64,000 nt of DNA from Hyperoodon ampullatus (Eukaryota > Chordata > Mammalia > Artiodactyla > Ziphiidae): positions 152,344,353-152,408,352 of the forward strand of contig OX457058.1 in NCBI GenBank assembly GCA_949752795.1. Direction: 5' to 3'. Positions 59,330 to 64,000 of the stretch are shown here, piece after piece. The position numbers were made by a program, and so were the translations under genes. The notes beneath the pieces were generated by a model. The model searched no databases and was not told the origin of the DNA. It saw only the letters and a list, made by a program, of their open reading frames with translations. Position 1 is the stretch's first letter, and each line of letters opens with the position of its first letter.

Positions 59330-60090
59330 TAAGGCAGGCATGTCTGCCAAGGTCCGAGTCCGAAGCCCATGCCGCCTTCGGCTCTTTTCCGGTAGTGCAG
59401 AGGAGGAACGGCGCGGTGCCCCTGGGTGCCAGGACAGAGGGGCACCTTCGGGTGGACAGGCCCCGGCCGGCTGGCAGCGCGGCAGCCTCCCCAGCGCGGA
59501 CAGCTGGCTTGAGGCGGTGGCACCTCCGCGCTGCCCGTCGGTTCCCCCCGCCCGCCAGTGGTTCGCTCCGAACACCCCTCCCCGAGCGGCGGGTGCCGCG
59601 GCCCGCCCCGCTTCCGGTTGTTGCCGGGCCCTATATCCGGTGTCCGCCTGCCCTCCGCTCCGCCACCTCCGCCACCGCTAAAGCCGCTGCAGCCGCGATG
59701 CTGTCCCGGTCCCGCTTCCTGTCCCGGGCGTTCAGCCGCTCGCTCTCCGCCTTCCAGAAGGTATGGTACTGCCGGGCCGGGGCCCCGGCGGGTGAGAAAC
59801 TCGCCGGTGGTGGACGGGCGGCTTGGGGACAGGGGCGTGGCGCCAAGGGCACCGGGACTCGGAGGCCGCGGGCTGGGCGGCCCAGAGCCGCTGTTGCCCT
59901 CGGGGCCGTCTTGCGGAGCTCACCGGCCCGTCGCCTTCCCGAGGCAGCCGGCGCCCCGTCCCCTGCTGGACCCCACCCTCCGCGCCGGCGGAGGAGCCGC
60001 CTTAGAGCCGCGCTCGCCCCCGCACGAGACTCAGAGTTCGGGAGGAGGCGCGCGGAAGCCCCGACGGGATCCGGGGGCCCGTTTCTTTTC
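59330..60090. promoter_or_regulatory. DLST: CpG island at DLST promoter and exon 1
   Basis: Abrupt rise in G+C and CpG density compared with flanking sequence, covering the DLST first exon. GC box GCCCGCCCCG at 59601 and ETS-type CTTCCGG at 59611 lie 80-100 bases before the ATG, with a second CCGG-containing TATATCCGG at 59632. This TATA-less housekeeping layout fits a broadly expressed mitochondrial enzyme. Boundaries were judged by eye. Confidence 0.85.
59698..59760 (+). CDS. DLST: DLST exon 1, start of mitochondrial targeting peptide
   Basis: ATG at 59698 in a GCCGCGATG context. It encodes 21 codons starting MLSRSRFLSRAFSRS and ending at Lys before donor GTATGG (phase 0). Arg/Ser-rich and lacking acidic residues, it is a classical mitochondrial presequence. 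DLST is dihydrolipoyl succinyltransferase, the E2 core of the 2-oxoglutarate dehydrogenase complex in the mitochondrial matrix. It transfers the succinyl group from lipoyl-Lys to CoA in the TCA cycle. From memory, residues 7-8 (FL) differ from human (CV); such change is common in presequences. Confidence 0.96.
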
Positions 60091-60304
60091 TGTTAAAGTC
60101 GGTGGATATCAATTCGGTTGGGAAGTTGAGATAGTTTGGCAGGCCCCGTGTGAGCCCGCCCAGGCTGTTGCCTTTACCTTTTGGAGTCATGAGATTCGCC
60201 TGTCACCGGCACCCGGGCAGCTTTGAGTCTGTGCTTGAAAGAGAAAGCTGTTTCTTCTCTCCTTTCGTCTTGGGTGACGTCGATAATGTCTTCTTTCTCA
60301 ACAG
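59761..60304 (+). other. DLST: DLST intron 1
   Basis: Intron of 544 bp inside and just downstream of the CpG island. Donor GTATGG, acceptor TTCTCAACAG ending at 60304. The long GC-rich frames that cross it are by-products of base composition. Confidence 0.92.
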
Positions 60305-60338
60305 GGGAACTGCCCTCTGGGGAGACGTTCCCTGCCTG
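60305..60338 (+). CDS. DLST: DLST exon 2 (34 nt micro-exon)
   Basis: Encodes GNCPLGRRSLP plus the first base of a Gly codon; donor GTAAGT. It starts in phase 0 and ends in phase 1. It is too short to be found by open-frame search and was recognised from the DLST presequence. It continues the targeting region. Confidence 0.95.
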
Positions 60339-62932
60339 GTAAGTTCTGCCCTTGCCGTCACCTAAAATGCTCTCCTCCTGGGCAGAGCAGTATGCGAGGA
60401 AATCGGGGTGCCTGTGTTTCTCCACATCGTGTTCAGATAGATAGGAGTGAAACAGGTGTTGTTTAATGACAGCTATCGTTTATTCATTTGGCACTTAGCT
60501 ACTTAGTATCTCCTGAGTGTCAGGCACCATGCTAGGCCCTCACAAGGGATCCAGCAGTGACGGGTTCTCGCCCTCCTGGAGCTTACAGTCTAGTGGGAAA
60601 GACAAAGTGTAAATTGCTAAACAAGTGAACCATCATGAATCTTGGTTAAATGCTGAGAAGGAAACGTACGAAGCTGGACACTGAAGCTGTGACCCAGAGG
60701 ATGTGACAGGCCAGCCGGATGAAGAGCAGGAGAAAGAAAGGGAATAGCATGTACAAAGTCCCTGAGGAGGGAAAAGCTTGGCAGTATTTTGGAACTGGAA
60801 AAAGGGTGGTTTGGCCAGAGCATTTTAGTTGAGGGAGAGAGTGGCATGAGATAGAAGATGGCATAGAGACTAGCGAGAATTTAGGTTTTATCTCAACAGT
60901 CCTTTATATGCGTGGCATAAGTATTTGTTGAATGAGTTGATCTTATTGTGGGCATTCTGTGTGCCAGGCATTGTTCTGAGCGCTTTCTGTGCATTTTTTC
61001 AGTTGATCATCAAGAAACAGTAAAAGAGGTGTTTTCTCTATTTTACAAATGTATGACTCAAGACTAAGAGAGGTTAAGTGCCTTGACCAAGGTCCTGCAG
61101 CCAACTATTGGTCAAGCCAGGTCTGCCTATTCCTCAGCCCGAACTCCTAACGCACCATGTTATCATTTGCTCATATAATCAACAGATTATTGAATTCTTA
61201 CTACATGCCAGGCAGTGTGCTACGTGACATGGATAGAGGCGGTCTCTACCCTCCAGGATCTTAGGGGCTACCTGGAGAGAAAACAAATATATATTTATGC
61301 ATACCTAAGGACATAATTGCATTGTGATTACTATAAAGGAGAAGTGGAGTGTAATGAGAGGATGGGATGATGTAGCCAGGCTTGGGAGGGTGGAGAGTGT
61401 GGTGGCAACGTCAGTAAAGGCTTCCCCAAAGAAGTGACATTTAAGCTAAGTCTTGAAGAATACATAGGAGTTGGCCAGGAGAACGATATTCTAAACAAAG
61501 GGGATCGCTTGTGCAAAGGTTTTCAGGCAGGAAGAGACTTGACCGGTCATAGAAATGGAAAGGAAGCCTGTCTGGGAGGGCTGGACAGGAATATGGAAAG
61601 TTTTTGGACTTTATCCTAAGAGTCATGAGATCATAGGCACCTAGCACAGTGTTCGCTCATAGTGGACTCTTAGTAATAAACTTTTTAACTTAGAATTTTG
61701 AAAAATGTCAGTAAACATTTTCTCCACTTCATAGATTGGCAGGACAATGGGAAGAGCCTTGTACTTGGGGTTTGCGTTGTGGTTCAGGGCTTCTCCTTGG
61801 GCTGTCACTTAACCTCCAGAAGCCCTGCTTATATATGAAACGGGAGTAATGGCAGATGGTCGTTCCACTTCAGGGAGTTGTGAGACACAAAAATCAAAAT
61901 GAGGTCATTATGTGAAAGCTTTTTATAAACTCTTAAACGCTGTACAAATGAAACTTGCTGTAGGATGAACTCTAAATTGGAGTTAGGGTTCCAAAAATCA
62001 GTAAGGGCTGCTGACTGTTCTAGCTCAAATACATGCTGTGTTTGGGATTTGTACTGCAACGTCATTGGTTCCTGGATATAGAGGTGACTTAACTTGCCTC
62101 TGAAACCCTCGGGGTGTTTGTGAGGAGGTGGGCACAAGAGAGAATTGTCTCCCATTTGGTGTTGGTTCAGAAAGAGTTGTTAATAGATCTGAAAAAATAA
62201 GACACATGAAAGAATATAATCAGGTGAAGCAGATACAGTAATTAGTTGTCAGTTGAGGAAGTGCAGTTATCTGTGATGATAAGGACAATTGGGGCAGAAA
62301 GGAGCTCCCACCTTGTTGAGTGTGACCGGAGTGGAAGGTCTCGGGAAGAGTGTAGGAAGACAGTAAACTGAAAGGAGGGACAATGATTTGCTCAGTCCTG
62401 GAGCAAGCTGGAGACCTTAGGCCTGAAGTAGCCTAGTCTTTGCTACTGGGGTTCAGGCAACAAGACTTCCAGCTCAGTGTATTTTAAGTAACCAGGGAAA
62501 CAAACTCAGATCAAACATTCCCACTGCTTCTCTGATTAGGCTATATGTAGTCACAGGATAAGCCATCATGTGTCTTTTTCAAGCTTCAATTGTATTTGAA
62601 GTCTTGGGGAGTAGAACGTTTTATTATGAAAACATAAAGGGATAATGAAAGTTTATGAGTTTTAAGATAAATAAGATTATAGAATTCTCCCCTGTCTTCC
62701 TCAAAGCCATTCCCACCCGAAGTCCCACATCCCTGTTGTTCTCTGCCATGACTATTGCTATGGTGGAAAAGCTTAAGAAGCAGGACTCTGTGTGATAAAG
62801 ATTATGTTGTTGCCTGCTGTTGATCCTGTTCTATCTCAGAGTTAGGGGGTGAACAGACTTCTTTTCCATTCCCAGCAGGTATCCTGTATAAGATAAAGAG
62901 TTGTTGGTTAAGAGTTGTTTTGTTTCTTGCAG
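60339..62932 (+). other. DLST: DLST intron 2, old repeats
   Basis: 2.6-kb intron, donor GTAAGT and acceptor TTTCTTGCAG. Contains the unnamed old mammalian repeat at about 60.5-60.86 and 61.18-61.64 kb (ACTTTATCCTAAGAGTCATG) and reversed MIR at 60.95-61.12 kb. No CHR SINE. Confidence 0.88.
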
Positions 62933-62981
62933 GGATCTCCTTATGTCAGGGACCAGGTTACCCTGACAGCAGGAAGATTGT
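62933..62981 (+). CDS. DLST: DLST exon 3
   Basis: Enters in phase 1 and encodes (G)ISLCQGPGYPDSRKI plus two bases of the next codon, with donor GTAAGT at 62982. Together with exons 1-2 it gives 48 codons plus 2 bases of DLST, matching the order of the human protein up to RKIV. The lipoyl domain, peripheral-subunit/linker region and catalytic domain are encoded beyond the window. Confidence 0.95.
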
Positions 62982-64000
62982 GTAAGTATCACTGGGGAGC
63001 ACAGATATGTGGACATGGGGTATTTAAGACACCAGCTGAACCATCTGCTTTCTTAACTGTCTTTCAAGCCTAGTAATCAAGCTGGTTATGTTGAGTCCCT
63101 CTACCTAAACTTGATGTTAATTTATGACATGTGCTTGCACTTCAGCCCCATGTTAAGTGCTGGACCAGGAGTGTGTCTGTCCTGAGGTGTTTAGATTATA
63201 ATGAAAGTGAAGCTGGAATCCTCTTTTTATAGGAATAGATATAGAAAGGTGCTCCTAAATATTCTGGTTGGATACAAGTGAAGCTGAAGGACTGACTGGA
63301 CGTTACATTTATTGTGGAGATTAAGAGCATCCTTTTGGTTGCATGGTTACTCATTTTAGAAACAGTAAAAGCAAAAGACTAGTCAGTTGAGTCATGGGAC
63401 TTTGACTAGTTCAGAGGGAATGCTGTTATTGCATAATGCAAAGTTTGGAGAAAGGCCACCCATGTGTGTTTCAGATTAACTTCTGCTTATGAATGTTGCT
63501 TAATGCTACTTTGCATTCCAAGTATTTTCAGGGTGGTGGTAAGAGGATGCTCTTTAGTTACCTGTTGAGCAGCTGTCAAGCTATTTTCTCTACAGGTAGG
63601 ATCTTCAAAATGAAGGGTGAGCAGATTGGCTCCTTCTTCACTGTGCATTACAAGCATAATCCCATTGTAAATGTTCTTTTTGCTGTTTCTAAGTATTCTA
63701 CTGTTAACCTCTAATACTTTTGTAATTTAAAAGTTATTTAGGGAGATTCAAAATGTGTTACTCATCTGCAGTTTAAATGAAAAGTGGAGCAGCCACAAAT
63801 CCTATGCAATAAATGCAATAAATAACTATTCAAAAGTAAATTATTTTAAAATACCCTAAACTTTGAGGGATAAGGATCACACATTAGGGTATTACTCTAA
63901 TCTAATAACTGTTTTTGTGTTTTATATTGTCTTTTTTCATGAATAAGGTATTCATTTTACTTAAAAATCTTTTATTGTAAAACTATTTTTGGTTTTATGT
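62982..64000 (+). other. DLST: DLST intron 3 (5' part)
   Basis: Intronic to the window edge. The expected exon 4 peptide (INNSVFSVRFF type) was not found in any frame. The 73-codon frame at 63493-63714 does not match DLST. Confidence 0.85.

Noticed and set aside
59395..60226. Two overlapping frames of 233 and 222 codons across the DLST first exon
   Set aside because: They run through a CpG island where stop codons are rare. They ignore the DLST splice donor at 59761, and their sequences are Arg/Pro/Ala-rich without a recognisable domain.
60305..60365. Frame at 60150-60365 reading through DLST exon 2
   Set aside because: It is in the wrong frame relative to DLST. The correct frame gives GNCPLGRRSLP between clean splice sites.
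63493..63714. Possible DLST exon 4 near an acceptor-like CTCTACAG
   Set aside because: The following sequence does not encode the expected DLST peptide in any frame, so no exon is called.

Overview
The window is vertebrate nuclear DNA, almost certainly from a cetacean. It holds many copies of the tRNA-derived CHR-type SINE (Cetacea/Hippopotamus), in a short form (about 200 bp plus an A-tail) and a longer form (about 300 bp). Several short-form copies look young: they have long A-tails and intact target-site duplications (TSDs). The genes belong to the mammalian YLPM1 - PROX2 - DLST block (human 14q24.3), in the same order and orientation. Only a few kilobases are exonic; the rest is intron, intergenic DNA and interspersed repeats.

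Layout. (1) 1-14.45 kb: the 3' end of YLPM1 on the + strand. Three coding exons (2651-2702, 7746-7876, 13536-13682) join in frame and encode its C-terminus, followed by a spliced 3' UTR with a poly(A) signal at 14422. (2) 14.45-34.5 kb: intergenic, with CHR SINEs, a 2.9-kb decayed L1 (about 23.5-26.45 kb), a MER5A-like element carrying two tandem SINEs, and older L1, L2 and MIR debris. (3) 34.5-43.5 kb: PROX2 on the - strand. One large exon holds the N-terminal and central region (43465 down to about 42140), and three small exons (37554-37453, 36410-36216, 34697-34512) encode the complete 160-residue homeo-prospero domain. (4) 43.5-59.3 kb: the interval upstream of both PROX2 and DLST (their 5' ends face each other), rich in MIR, L2, MER5, L1 and CHR copies. 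(5) 59.3-64 kb: a CpG island holding the DLST promoter and exon 1, then exons 2 and 3. The window ends inside DLST intron 3.

The three genes are neighbours and not a functional unit: YLPM1 is a nuclear PP1-binding protein, PROX2 a homeo-prospero transcription factor, and DLST the E2 subunit of mitochondrial 2-oxoglutarate dehydrogenase. The observation most worth checking is that PROX2 has no usable splice donor at the expected, in-phase end of its large exon. The frame instead runs on about 28 codons into the intron and stops just short of a pair of nested CHR SINEs, although all homeo-prospero exons are open, correctly phased and conserved. Other notable points are a triple-TSD tandem SINE insertion, a 55-bp L1 tail between perfect 18-bp TSDs, and a PP1-docking motif (RVRW) split by a YLPM1 intron. 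I found no evidence for an undescribed multi-gene system.
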